Shown here one piece after another: positions 48,644 through 59,478 of a stretch of DNA of 64,000 bases (within the stretch, counting starts at the first letter, position 1; every line of letters starts with the position of its first letter). The notes under the pieces are model-generated. The model saw nothing but the letters and a program-made list of their open reading frames with translations, was not told where the DNA came from and searched no databases. The stretch lies in the NCBI GenBank assembly GCA_027924645.1, contig BSBN01001687.1, positions 5,580,001 to 5,644,000 on the forward strand, given 5' to 3'. A program made the position numbers and the translations under genes. The DNA comes from Cunninghamia lanceolata. Lineage: Eukaryota > Streptophyta > Pinopsida > Cupressales > Cupressaceae.

Positions 48644-50141
48644 TATCTTTTCTAGTATATGAATTGATGTAAGTAGCTTTCTAGTCTTATGCTTTACGAA
48701 ATTGAGTTTCTTTTCTAGTTTTATTCATTATGTACAAAGCTTAATGATCAAGCATCTTTTATCTACATTATGATTCAGTGAAGTATCTTTCTCTTATTAA
48801 TTTCTTTATTAGTTTTCATGCAAGTTTTCATTTCAACTAAATAGGTAAACTTTATAAACAAACATCCAAAAACTCAGATAAATCGCAGTGTTTAATTTTT
48901 ACAGTACCTCTATGTCACGTTTATGGGTAATGCTATCGCATTGAACCAAGTACCTCACGCCTAACATAGTTGCAACAAGGACATCTAGGTACTATCCATC
49001 TAAATCATTAGTAAGTAATAAGGGACACGTCGAAGTTAAATCCATAGGAAGGGAAAATCTCCTCGGATGTCTCATTAAAATGATTAACTAAAGGATGAGT
49101 CTATTGAAATAGTTGTATGATGATTACCATGATGCTCATTTAGAAAATCCTTCAAGATATTAACAAAAAATGAGGCTTATTGCTAGGCGAGTCTAAAGTC
49201 ATAGATGACTTGTAAAATGTTAGATAGGACAACTAGTCTGATTCAGAAACTCATCTACCGTAAGCTCTCACCTCGCCTTCATAGATCTTGGTGAAACCAC
49301 TAGGGAATCAGGTACAGACTCAGTCATGAAATTACCTAATTTTGCTTAAGGAAGTAAAACTAGATTTCATGAGTAGACCCCTAATAGGGATTCCTCCACA
49401 CTAGGACTAACTGACAAACACCTCTTTAGATGTTTGTGACCTAGTGAACTAATTTCTGTCCCTGTTTCACCAAGTGGGTGGTAGCCGGCGAAGAACTGTT
49501 TGAGGCAGGGAATAACCCTAGAAAGGGTTGGATACTCACTCACAGTTACATCAAACATAGTGTAAATAGAACTACATATTCACATTCTCCATGTTATTCA
49601 CATCTGAAGGAGAGGGACCTTGATCCCGTGGATACAGGGTATGTAGACAGTCTGGATGGCGACGGATGCCCCCAATACTCAGGTCGCCTGGATGTAGGGT
49701 GTTCTTCTACAATTAACATCGTGATCTTAGCTTTCTAAGTAGTGATTTCTGAGTTGTGTTAACATGAGATTGTCCAGGTAGTTTTGTGCAGATGATAAGG
49801 ATACAGTTGCTAAAGGAAAAGCAAGCTATTAGAAACGAATGCAAGATGTAATGCATGACTTAAGGTATGTGTTGATTCGTTGTCCCTGCATGTTATCTTG
49901 AGAAATGTACTTTCTCTCTTCACTGGATTAATAGTGGTGAACTTTTTAGGACTTTATGACTTTAGAAAACTAAGCTGTAGATGTCTAACTATAATAACAT
50001 TCATTGAGCAATTCTTAGAACTAATAGTAAAATTTCACGAATCTGCATTTTCTGCATCTATTAGATCAAATTTTTTATTCCTCAGTATTTTTGAATTCAG
50101 AGTTTAGTATATTTTGGTTAGGGAGGAGTCGGGTCCTTACA

Positions 50142-51078
50142 ATGCAATTAATAGATGTAAAGTTAAATTCCACAACCTTTGCCAGCGTCCTCCCTGCTTG
50201 TGCCAAAATGGGATCTTTCAAACAGGGTATGGACATCCATCAAAACATAATGGAAGGAGATTTTAGTCAAATATTATGGTTAGAAATGCTCTGGTAGACA
50301 TGTATGCAAAATGTGGAATCATGGACAAAAAAATGTGAACTGTTTGACAGAATTCCTCAAAAAAATGTGGTCTTATGGACTGCAATGATTTCAAGATATG
50401 CACAAAATGGATTTGTTGAAAAAGCTTAAGAAAATTTCAAGTAGATATAATTCATAGGTGTAAAGTTAATTTCCACAACCTTTGCTAGCGTCCTCCTTGC
50501 CTGTGCCAAAATGGGAGCTATCGAATAGTGTATGGACATACATCAAAGCATAACGGAAGGAGATTTTTGTCAGATATTATGGTTGGAAACGCTCTGGTTG
50601 ACATGTATGCAAAATGTGGAAGCAAGGACAGGGCACATGCGCCATTATCAAAACCCCTCAAGGAATTGTGGTTTCATGGAATTGCCATGGGCGTAGGTTA
50701 TATTCAAAATGGGTTTGTTGCAAAGGCCTTAAAAAATTTAAGGCAACTGCGATTCCCCTCAAGGAATTGTGGTTTCATGGAATTGCCATGGGCGTAGGTT
50801 ATATTCAAAATGGGTTTGTTGCAAAGGCCTTAAAAAATTTAAGGCAACTGCGATTGGCAGGTGCAAAGTCAAATGCCACACCCTTTGCCAGCATCCTCCC
50901 TACCTATGCCAAGATGGGAGTTTTGTGAACAGGTTATGGACATCCATCAAAGCATAACGGAAAGGGATTTTTGTCAAATGTTGTAGCTGCAAGTACCCTA
51001 GTAGATACGTATGCAAAATGTAGGAGCATAGACAATGCACAGGAACTGTTTGACAAAATGTAAAGCAAACAAGGAGGA
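50142..51078 (+). pseudogene. PPR gene relic, part 2 (right of the long-LTR element)
   Basis: This continues the PPR gene begun at 17640. Plus-strand units include MQLIDVKLNSTTFASVLPAC, AKMGSFKQGMDIHQNIMEGD, LFDRIPQKNVVLWTAMISRY and AQNGFVEKA. A second unit has NALVDMYAKCGSKDRA, and a third has ATPFASILPTYAKMG and ASTLVDTYAKCRSIDNAQEL ending in LFDKM. The FASVLPACAKMG landmark recurs about every 300 bases, giving at least three PLS-type triplets. Several frameshifts and stops, plus a 101-base tandem duplication, break the frame. The family binds organelle RNA. No DYW or E domain is found downstream; the DYW relic at 17280 lies upstream and so belongs to another copy. Confidence 0.88.
50654..50855. 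repeat. 101-base exact-looking tandem duplication in the PPR relic
   Basis: 50654-50754 is repeated at 50755-50855, starting CCCCTCAAGGAATTGTGG. No difference was found by eye. The unit is not a multiple of three, so it shifts the frame. Identity suggests it is recent relative to the rest of the decay. Confidence 0.92.
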
Positions 51079-51080
51079 AA

Positions 51081-53309
51081 TTTAAAGTTTTTAAGGAAAT
51101 GAATATTTGCCAATGGGCTCGCAGCCTCTTCCACAGAGGCTCGCCCCTCTAAAAGGGCGTAGCCAAACCAATTTGGTTGCCCAGAAAAAATTTAGGACTT
51201 TTGTGGCTAAACAGAAATCAACCCTTCTAACTTGGCTGATTAGATCAACACACAAGCAAAAGTGCACAATTATGATCATCTTCCACAACAATGTTTCGAT
51301 ATTAAATAACTTATTCAAGATTGCCCTGTTTTGGAGAAAATAATATGAAGATTCTATATGGAAATAATCTTGAAAATTATCTGTTAGGAGTGCTTACCTC
51401 TCCAGTGTAGATTTTGTCAATTTTTGGTAGAGGAAGTTTCCTCAGATGTGAAAAAAAAAGGAGGGACACACAAAGATTGCAAATGTTCTGTTTGACAGAA
51501 TACCCGTTGAGATGACTTCTCGTGGAATGCAACGATTCTCTTCCAATTTTCTTGGCTGAAATTTCCAGACAGAAGTGAGCTCTTTCCCATTAGTATCATT
51601 CCATTTGCACTTTCAACTTCCTCCACAATATGGCAGCCATTTGAGAGTAAGCTCTATTTCTTCTTCTGGGCTATGCTTCCCGCGGACGTGTTCCTTCTGT
51701 TTGCTCCCCCATCCTTGTGGACCTATTCATGTCCTCTCTGCAATTTTCTTTTTCAAATAACATTCCCAGAATTGGGGTTAACATCTAGGGCTACCCTCTA
51801 TCTTCTAGCATATTTCCCTCCTCCCAACAGGGGATTCTATGAAAGCTATCGATTGGGACAACGTGTATGGCAACACATTTTACTTCAGATTTCCGCTCCT
51901 TCCTACACACTCCACAGTCTCCTTCGTTTTCTCTTCCCCTCTAAATTTCCTCTTATCTTCCCTTGTGCTTCAGGTGGTGCCATGTTCAAGCGGTGTTGTC
52001 CTCTCTGCTCCTCTTTTCTGCCTTTTCCCAAAATTTTCCACTAGCCCTCTTTAATTTTGCTTGCATCCCACGCCACCCTTCATTAATATTCCATTGACTA
52101 TATATATATTAAATACCTATATTTTAACTAATTTCCAACCGAACAATAGTCCCATTAGCATATTAAAACCGCAACTAATTTAGGGTGGCGACACGATTTT
52201 CCTTTTTTGATGTGACTCTAAATCTTCAAACAAATTAAATCTTCTTTGACTGGGCAATTTTTTCTTCAACAACTACTTCCTCTTGTGGCGGCTTCAATTC
52301 TTCTCAGTTTCAAACAATACTTTGGACAATGAACTGCAGCTTTTTCTTTTGGCTTGACTCTTCCTTTAACTTTGGGCGATTTCATCAGCGATAGACAGCT
52401 TCTTTCTGCAAACCCTCTAGATCGGCATTTCTTTGGCGGATTTTGGCTATTCTTTTTTGACAATATGTAACGATGACTAGAAGTTTTTGGCGACTCACAC
52501 GATGTACAGGCAGCTCCCCAGAAAACAGTGATTTTATGACTTCCCTCAATAGTGGCGACTTCTGTCGTCTTCTCTATGGCTTAATTTTCCAGGTCTGCGA
52601 TCTCCTTGTTCTCCTGGAGAAAACACAACAATCTAGATGATTTAATTTTTAACAACAATCTCCTTCTTATTGGACATCTTCTTTTAACTGCAACATCTTC
52701 CTTTACTTCTCATTGCTCCAGCAAACCAAACCTCCTTGTGATCTGGTGACTCCTGATCTGTGCTTTATATATTTTAGAAACCCTAGATCAACGGTCAACA
52801 AACATTGGTGATAAAAACATACCTTGGATGTCTTCGGACGATTTCAAAAATCTGACAATTCCTTTTTCACTTCGTCATTATCTTCCTTAGCAGCGGCTTC
52901 AGTGATTTTAACCTACAAAATGACTGTTCTAGTGATCTAAATTCCTCCTTCCGCTCCTCTTCCACGATCTGGCAGCTCTATTCTTCAGAAGCAGCTCCAT
53001 ACTTCCTTGTAACCCTTGTATTCTCTTCAGACAAAATAACGATTCCTTGCTATAGCTGCGGTTGTTTTTTGTATGCTCCTGCGATCTATCTTCAAGGATG
53101 CAAGAACGGCTCCTTCAAAGCTTGTCTTTCTCCAGATCTACATCTTCTGCGATCCAAATGCTGCAGCCTTTGGCTATGATTTGTTTTGGCAGCTTCTCTG
53201 ATCTTCTTTTCTCTAATTAGTGATCTTCTCCAGATCGGCAGTGGCAAACTTTAGCGATTAATCTTCTGCAATACACAAACCCTAACCCTGGATCTTCACA
53301 TGAACCTGC
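51081..53309. other. Mixed relic region: PPR scrap and LTR-element leader, no gene
   Basis: 51486-51545 reads NVLFDRIP and then broken residues, a further PPR scrap on the plus strand. From about 51600 to 53309 the sequence lies where the core of the minus-strand LTR element with its LTR at 53323-53832 should be. It is CT-rich on the plus strand and holds no Gag, protease or reverse transcriptase motif. The basic 65-residue minus-strand reading at 52266-52463 is not recognised. The element's other LTR is not seen, so it is truncated to the left. Confidence 0.5.
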
Positions 53310-53320
53310 TCTGATACCGC
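53308..53320 (-). promoter_or_regulatory. Primer-binding site, tRNA-iMet type
   Basis: Minus-strand GGTATCAGAGCAGG follows TAGC next to the LTR end at 53323. It matches the initiator-Met site except for its first base. Confidence 0.75.
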
Positions 53321-53322
53321 TA

Positions 53323-53832
53323 TGATGGTGGTAGATATCAAATCCACAAGACACATAAAATATCAAACACAGAAACATGAAAGACATGAACACAAATATG
53401 CTCGAATGTGTGCTGCTACACAAACTGATTTCATTCCTCATAATATGATTGCATTCCTTATAATGAATGTTGTTGCATTCAAAACACACTTACTTGATGC
53501 CTTTGCATGCCTGAATTAATTACATTGTGCTTCTTTTATAGAGGTCTTAGTACATGCCTATGTCTTCTAGGTTCTTCTCTTGACTCATCTAGAAACTCTA
53601 TCGTCTAAAATATTTTTCCTTTAGAACTCTCTTTGACCTCTCTAGAAATTTACTAGATTCTTCTTTGACCTCTCTAGAAATTTGCCAGATTCTTCTTTGT
53701 CTTTCTGCTTTTTTTTTTTTTTTTGTCTTTTCCTTTAATTAATTAAGATTCTTCTTTGTCTTTTTGCCTTTTTTTTTTTCTTTTCCTTTTAATTAATTAA
53801 TTATGATTAGGGAGAAATTACTTACTCCAACA
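53323..53832 (-). repeat. 5' LTR (510 bp) of a truncated Copia-like element
   Basis: Plus-strand ends are TGATGGTGGTAG and TTACTCCAACA; on the minus strand TGTTGGAGTAAG to CTACCACCATCA, with the primer site next. Poly-T runs and TTAATTAATTA lie near 53710-53800. It inserted inside a MITE: right-half MITE sequence begins at 53833, and the left half is missing. Confidence 0.82.
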
Positions 53833-54450
53833 TTTTTATTAGCCAATATTTACTTTTCACAGTTAAAGTAATATAGATTTTTAACAGTTGAAGCGGATGA
53901 TCTGTTAAGAATAGCAGTCTGCTAGAGGTGGAAGGTATACCAACCATGTTTTAGTTTTAGGAATCATATTCAAGAATGTTTCTGCTAATCTAAACAATGT
54001 ATGGACAGGACATGCTTTGCCAATATTCGTTTATACTAGTTTTATGATGCCATGATTGTTTCTAATGATGTGCTTAGTTACTTGTACTTCAATTACATAG
54101 AATGCAAAGCACAAAACATAATATGGGAATAATTTTAACTTTCTGCCATACTAATCTTATGATGCTCTGGTACATTATTGTGTACACCTGCTGATACATT
54201 CTTAACCATTCAAGCATACAGTTTTAGACAGGACTAAATTTCCTTGTGGCTACAGATTTTTATGTATAGATTTAGTGGGAATTCTACCCAATAGCCGAGT
54301 ATATAATAAAAGAACAGAATAGAGCTTTATGCAAATCACGACTCTATCTAAAGAGCTCTACACAAGCTTTATATCGACGGTCATAAAAAAATTAGCAAAT
54401 ATCTATAATTTGTATTATTTTTTAAATCTACAGTAGCAGAATGTTCCACG
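53833..54450. repeat. Duplicate of 13840-14612 without MITE B
   Basis: Shares long near-identical stretches with 13840-14612. It has a single ATAAAAGAACA at the site of MITE B, so it preserves the pre-insertion state. Confidence 0.85.
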
Positions 54451-54549
54451 ATCGTATGAAAGTGAAATGTACATACCAGGTTTGCAGTGGAAAAAGATTA
54501 CAATTGCATACCATAAGCTTTCAAGCAAGCCTACCATACAGATTTCAAG

Positions 54550-54555
54550 TTTATT
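54550..54555 (-). terminator. Poly(A) signal AATAAA for the cysteine-rich peptide gene
   Basis: Minus-strand AATAAA lies about 90 bases after the stop codon at 54644-54646, a suitable distance for 3' end formation. Confidence 0.55.
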
Positions 54556-54643
54556 CTATTTAAGCAATGTTGAAACATCAACAATTATTGATGATAATTA
54601 TTTGAGAAGCACTCGCAGGTATATTGATATGGAATTTGCTTGG

Positions 54644-54957
54644 TTAAAAGCATGACTCCCGACCGCAACATTGTGTACAACAACCCGTTGGGTTTCCTTG
54701 AATCTGGCAACACGTACATTTAAATGATATTCCTCCTCCTCCTCCTCTACGTTTTCTCTTCATAGGTTCTGCTGCTCCTTCATAAGCTGCAACCATTTCC
54801 TATTCATTAACATTTTTTATCTTCTCAACATCCAGAAAAAACACAGAATGTATTAAAGGTCAAAAAACTTACCAGTGGCGAAGGATGGTGGGAGTAAAAA
54901 ATTTACGCACAGTGTAATCATCATGACTACCAACAACACTTTTCTTGCGCTTGCCAT
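54644..54957 (-). CDS. Small secreted cysteine-rich peptide, two exons (75 aa)
   Basis: Intact spliced gene on the minus strand: exon 1 54957-54873, intron 54872-54787 (86 bases), exon 2 54786-54644. The donor is G|GTAAGT and the acceptor TTGCAG; other nearby AGs give an early stop. The start context is AGAATGGC. Residues 1-27 form a clear signal peptide (MASARKVLLVVMM, a hydrophobic core, then PPSFA). A short pro-region with the basic run MKRKRR and five glycines follows. The C-terminal 24 residues hold all eight mature cysteines, spaced C-x-CC-x8-CC-x2-CC-x4-C, then Phe and stop. Eight cysteines would allow four disulfides. The basic run before the glycines could be a processing site. It is probably secreted; a role in signalling or defence is guesswork. 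I do not recognise the family. A TATA box and a poly(A) signal flank it. Confidence 0.78.
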
Positions 54958-55023
54958 TCTTCTAGTCTTCCTTCTTTATCTTCAATTGCACACTACATAC
55001 TCTACTTCCTCTTGGCCATGCCC

Positions 55024-55031
55024 TATATATA
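55024..55031 (-). promoter_or_regulatory. TATA box of the cysteine-rich peptide gene
   Basis: TATATATA, read on the minus strand, lies about 67-74 bases upstream of the ATG. It would place the transcription start near 54995 and give a short 5' leader of about 35-40 bases. Confidence 0.65.
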
Positions 55032-55144
55032 GATTTATTGCAACTGCTCATACTCCTGAAATACAATGGAGTCTTAAACCGGAGCAAAATCTTAGGACCA
55101 GATTTTTTGGAGTAATTTTTATTCAAAATAGAAACTTGTACTAA

Positions 55145-57091
55145 ACTAAAATATATGACGGTTTCTGGTTTAGATGTGTATGATATAATTAGCTTATAAA
55201 ATGTATCAGATATTTATATTATTTATCTTACACAAATTTGAATGGTAGGTGTAAATTTACTAGTTTCTTACACAAATCTGAATGGTAAGGTGTAAATTTA
55301 ATAGTTATATTGTATTTAAATATTTTTGTTGTAAGATAAATTTAAATTTTTAAAGAATATATCAGATGAAAGTGAAGATTTCAAAATATATATAAATGAG
55401 ATATGTCATGGATAATCATCCGGAAAAAACTTGGTTGACAGGCAGGATCGATCCTTAAATTTAGGCCCTTATAATAGACTTTGCAACCGCTTTCGAAAGT
55501 GAAACTTATCTCTATAATTTTTAGAACTTGCATATTGCCAGTAACGATAGTTTTCACCTCTTCAATTAATTTGCATTAATTAATTTGCCTATGTAAAGTA
55601 TTATAGTATAAAGATGCATTACATGCTTATGACTGGTCCATCCTATTGAGACTTCTCAGAGAAATCAGGAGAGTTTTTCCCACCCGTTTCTTCAATGAAT
55701 GCAAGAATTATATAGTCATAACTGAATTGATTTTAGTTCCAACTTTTTCTAAGGGATAATTTTCATGGAATTTAATCCCTTTTTTCTAGGAGACATGTTA
55801 GCAAGGAAACAACTATGAGAAATCAATGATCGAGGATTACTCTATAGGATCAATAGATGAGGATGGAGCTAGCCAATCTATGGTTAGGATTTCCTCCAAT
55901 GTTTGATCTAGGTTTATCCTAGGCTTATCTAAAAGGAAATAGGTTCAAGTCAGATTATTTCCTTGAAAGAAATTTTCTGAATTAACAGATCATGACAAAC
56001 AAATGTCTTAGTTTGAAATAATTAGACAATCCATTAAACATAAAGGTGAAGCCATAAAGCCTACATAGAGCCAACCTTCACATTCCTTTCCTAAGGTATC
56101 AACCTTCAGATCCCTTTCCTAAGGTATCATTGATAATGTTCAAACTAAGAGAACTTTAAGTATGCATTTGAGGCCTTACCATTTTAATTATACCCCTTCT
56201 AATTTTTAGAATTTATACACTTCATAGACAATTGTGAATATATAGTTAAAATAACATTTTATTCCTTTGGGTATTTATTCATGGAGCTTACATAAGTTAC
56301 ATCAATATTACTGATAATATTTTGGAGAACTTGGTTTTCCCTTAGGGAGATTGTATATTTTTAGTAAGTGTACAAAAAGTTGCCATTGTTTGGTTAATGT
56401 TTTTTTTGCATAGTATTCAATAAAAAAAATTTAAGCCCACAACTAAATGGTATAGCAGCGGCCTCTTAGGCCTCTTACCTTCAATTTTTTCTATTATGTT
56501 CTCATCAATTGAGCATGTTACAATTTTATTATCTCACTAAAAGATAGGGGATGTGGGATTTAATTTTCTTTTTGACAAAGGTTCTCTCTTCTTACATAAT
56601 TTGGAGATACATTCATCCTAATTATTTCATGTGTGTGAAACACTGTCAAGCTGAATGCCAATACTTAGAAGCTTGTATATGATCTTTTGGTGAACTTCAA
56701 AATTTGCAAATCTAGAATTAGATACTTCTCATATGTGTTTATAACACTTCCAAACTACACATCGAAACAATCAATACCAGAGGAATACAGATCGAAATAC
56801 TAAGGTGTTCTACACTGTTCCTGACTGAACTTTGCTTACCCAGACTTGGGCAATTCACAGTATGGCTTCTAGAGAATTTCAAAATATGAAACTTGGAATA
56901 TAATATCATCAAACAATTATATGCAACATACCAAAACCACAAACCAAAGTCTTCATCTACAAAGGAGTACTAGTTGAATCACTCTTACTGCCTTAGTAAA
57001 CTACTGGAACACTTAGTCAAATTGATAAGTCATTCTTTCCAAACCAAAAATACTATGCATAACTTCTCTCAAGAACTGTCTCCAATCATAT
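55145..57091. other. Intergenic stretch without a supported gene
   Basis: AT-rich. A short direct repeat (TTACACAAATTTGAATGGTA and a near copy) lies at 55229-55300. No motif-bearing reading was found. The right end (to 57116) reads like the end of an LTR (GTCATCAATGACAACA) inserted in the gag relic, but no partner end was found. Confidence 0.45.
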
Positions 57092-57116
57092 CTAGTTGTT
57101 GTCATCAATGACAACA

Positions 57117-57640
57117 TTAAATCTCCAACATATCAGTAGTGTCTCTTGACCATGTTGCCAACACATTGCAGTTAGCATATCCAGAGTGGAGTAGTACACT
57201 AATAGAGCTACATCTTCTGGAATATTATAAGGGGCTGTCAACCTAGAGTAAGCCCTATGGAACCTATCATTCAAGTTTGTGATAAATTTACCTTCTCCTC
57301 TCTTGATTCCAACAAACTGATGATACATTGTTGTTACGTCAACTAGAACTCTAAATCTAGCCTTAAAGGCTTGTTCCATTAATTTCCACGTGGTGATGGA
57401 ATTTTGTGGTAAATTGACGTACTAGAAAAATGCTTCCTCTCCAAGAGTGTAAGGAAACAATCAGAAGACTTCATCTTCGTGCTGAATTCAAGCTCTGAAA
57501 AAAGCTTCCTTGAATGTTCTAAGATGATCTTTTGCATCTGGATGGACAAGATATTTTGGACATAATTCATCCGGATTCTTTGGCAAATATTATATGCTAC
57601 GAAGCCAATGGGAGACTCAACATTAAAGATGGCCATCAAG
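57117..57640 (-). pseudogene. Gypsy-type gag relic
   Basis: Minus strand, two frames. The first reads LPKNPDELCPKYLVHPDAK, DHLRTFKEAFFRA, IQHEDEVF, LFPYTLGEEAFF and LPQNSITTWKLMEQAF. It then continues with KARFRVLVDVTTMYHQFVG, FITNLNDRFHRAYSRLTAPY and NIPEDVALLVYYSTLDMLTA. This is the plant retrotransposon gag domain. Three stops and a shift break it. It ends abruptly at 57116, where a foreign sequence begins, so zinc knuckle and pol are missing here. Confidence 0.82.
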
Positions 57641-58279
57641 ACTTGTACTAGAATTACTAGTGTTGTAAGGATGGGAGGTCTCTATTGTACACTTACTAAA
57701 CATGATCTTGGCCTCACACTAGGTAATTCATGCAATGGGACATTAGATCGGGATCTTGTAGCAGGTCGATGAGTTAGCTCAAATATTTGAGATGAACTTT
57801 GAAGCTTTGGACCAAACCATTGCAAAGACACCACCAATGTTCAAATACTAGAGATATTTATGACAAACTAGCTAAGGACATGGAGTATTGATAGGATCTT
57901 TGAAAGAACACCAACTGAAACTATTTGGGCCTCCTTCTAGTGCCAATTCCTGTTGATGTGGTGTTTAGTCACATGCACACAAATAAAATTTCACACAACA
58001 AACCTCTATTCATCTTGAAAGACAACATGATCCTTAAAGATATGAAGTCTCAAGTCTCTGATTATCAGGTCTTGACTATCTGATTGTCACTTGGGGTTTG
58101 TTGTGATTTTTTTATTTCCATTTTTGGGGACTTACATACTTCCAAGACATGTCTATTATGATTCTATCATACTTCACTAGTATCCTACATATTTAGCTCA
58201 ATCTACACATATCATCTCCGTTCATGTCAAATTCTTAAGTAAATAACATGATTTCAAATGTATTATTACAAATTTGACA
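57641..58279. other. Stretch without a supported gene
   Basis: May hold the decayed N-terminal part of the neighbouring gag on the minus strand (short broken readings only). Nothing else is seen. Confidence 0.35.
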
Positions 58280-58400
58280 TAACTTTGATCAATTCTTCTA
58301 AAAATATGATTAACTTTGATTAGTTATTCTGAAATGATCTTAACTTTGATCAATTCTTCTGAAATGATCTTAACTTTGATTAGTTCTTATGAAATTATCC
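58280..58400. repeat. Four tandem units of 30 bases
   Basis: Units begin TAACTTTGATCAATTCTTCT at 58280, 58311, 58341 and 58371, alternating TGATCAATTCTTCT and TGATTAGTTATTCT forms. This suggests growth by doubling a 60-base pair of units. Confidence 0.85.
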
Positions 58401-59022
58401 CTATTTGAACTAATCTTTGTATACAAACTATGAATTTACCTAAAGATCTTCTTTAAAGCATGTAATTCATCAATATTAACAGTTATATGAATATGATTTA
58501 TCATTATTTGCAATTCTTCACTACAATTTGTAAAATAAAAGTCAAAAGATTAGGTTAGAAGGAAAGAGTTCTAAGAATTTTAAATTTCACCAGGGATCCA
58601 CATGTATATCTAGACATAATCATGAAATGAAGCAAACCTACTCATACTTCACCAAAAACATTCACAGTTACATATAAGAGGTGCGAATCTTCAAGGAAAT
58701 TAGATAACAAAAAGAAATAGATTGAATGCAATTCTAAAGAACACAACAATCCAACATTACATGCTAGAAATCAACAAAGGCTACTCAAGATTTGTGATAG
58801 AAACGTAATCTATAGCTTCATGTTCATTATATGTTCAAAAGATATACAAATGTACAACTGATATGAGAAAAAACCATGAGAATAAGCCACAAAGTTGTCA
58901 AATCAACTAACTTAGTGTCACAACTCAATATCTTGAAAACTAATATAAAAAAATAATATTCATTTAAAATACAAAATGATTTACACATAAGAAATAGATG
59001 ATAAGATTTGCAAATCCACTAG

Positions 59023-59130
59023 TGAGTGGAGGATGCATTTTCTTTAAACAAAGACAGTGGAGGAAGCATTTTCCTTAAACTAAGACAGTGGAGGAGGCAT
59101 TAGCATTAAACAAAGACAGTGGGGATGCAT
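59023..59130. repeat. Three tandem units of about 31 bases
   Basis: Units GTGGAGGAAGCATTTTCCTT followed by AAACTAAGACA, with small changes, at about 59034, 59065 and 59096. Confidence 0.8.
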
Positions 59131-59152
59131 GGAATTTTCTATAAAATGCCTC

Positions 59153-59203
59153 AATTGTAAGGAAGAAGGACACACTAATTTCTATTGTGGGAATGCTGGA
59201 GAA
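59153..59203 (+). pseudogene. Isolated Gag zinc knuckle
   Basis: Plus strand reads KCLNCKEEGHTNFYC, an exact CX2CX4HX4C knuckle, then GNAGEI and a stop. No Gag capsid domain lies upstream in frame; the neighbouring gag relic at 57117-57640 is on the other strand. It may be a chance survivor of an old element. Confidence 0.5.
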
Positions 59204-59478
59204 ATTTAAGTCAGGCATGTCATTCCGTTGACATGGGAGCCTACAGTTTTAGCAAGGTCACTAGTTCAGAAAAGAGCAATTATATGTTACAAGATAGTTG
59301 CATTTCTTCCTTCTATTTTCTTTTCTACAATGTATTCCGTTGACAGGTACACTACTGACCATTATATATTCCTTCAATTGTTGCAAGATTTATTGAATGG
59401 TAGTGCATATTTTTACATTTACAATAGTCGGTGGTAGAGATGTAAAATACGTTAAGCAACATCACACATCAGCATTAT

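Larger units (their letters stand above)
17861..50141 (+). mobile_element. Long-LTR retrotransposon carrying an antisense PPR cassette, with nested insertions
   Basis: Plus-strand element flanked by ATGCA at 17856-17860 and 50142-50146. LTR ends are TGTCACGACC and GGGTCCTTACA. The 5' LTR is 17861-22700, the core 22701-26425 and the 3' LTR 26426-50141, which is 5.6 kb once two later Copia insertions are removed. The primer-binding site at 22703 and polypurine tract before 26426 are in the correct places. The core has no recognisable reverse transcriptase or integrase, so the element looks non-autonomous; the superfamily cannot be fixed from the sequence. Both LTRs contain PPR repeats on the opposite strand. 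A third LTR of the family is at about 58916-63267. Confidence 0.92.
26426..50141 (+). repeat. 3' LTR of the PPR-carrying element, split into three pieces
   Basis: The pieces are 26426-29504, 42315-43344 and 48644-50141. They match 17861-22700 in sequence and order. The breaks carry the target duplications TACAA and TATCT. It keeps about 0.75 kb near the start (26530-27295) that the 5' LTR has lost. Confidence 0.92.

Noticed and set aside
52266..52463. Basic 65-codon minus-strand frame with a few cysteines
   Set aside because: No signal peptide, splice support or known motif; it lies in the leader of a truncated LTR element.
54467..54655. 62-codon plus-strand frame
   Set aside because: Overlaps the 3' end of the peptide gene in antisense; no recognisable motif.
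54875..55144. 89-codon plus-strand frame with a hydrophobic stretch
   Set aside because: It is antisense to exon 1 and the promoter of the peptide gene; the hydrophobic run mirrors the signal peptide.
56600..57116. Possible Copia LTR inserted in the gag relic, ending GTCATCAATGACAACA at 57116
   Set aside because: The left end, target duplication and primer site could not be located, so the boundaries would be invented.
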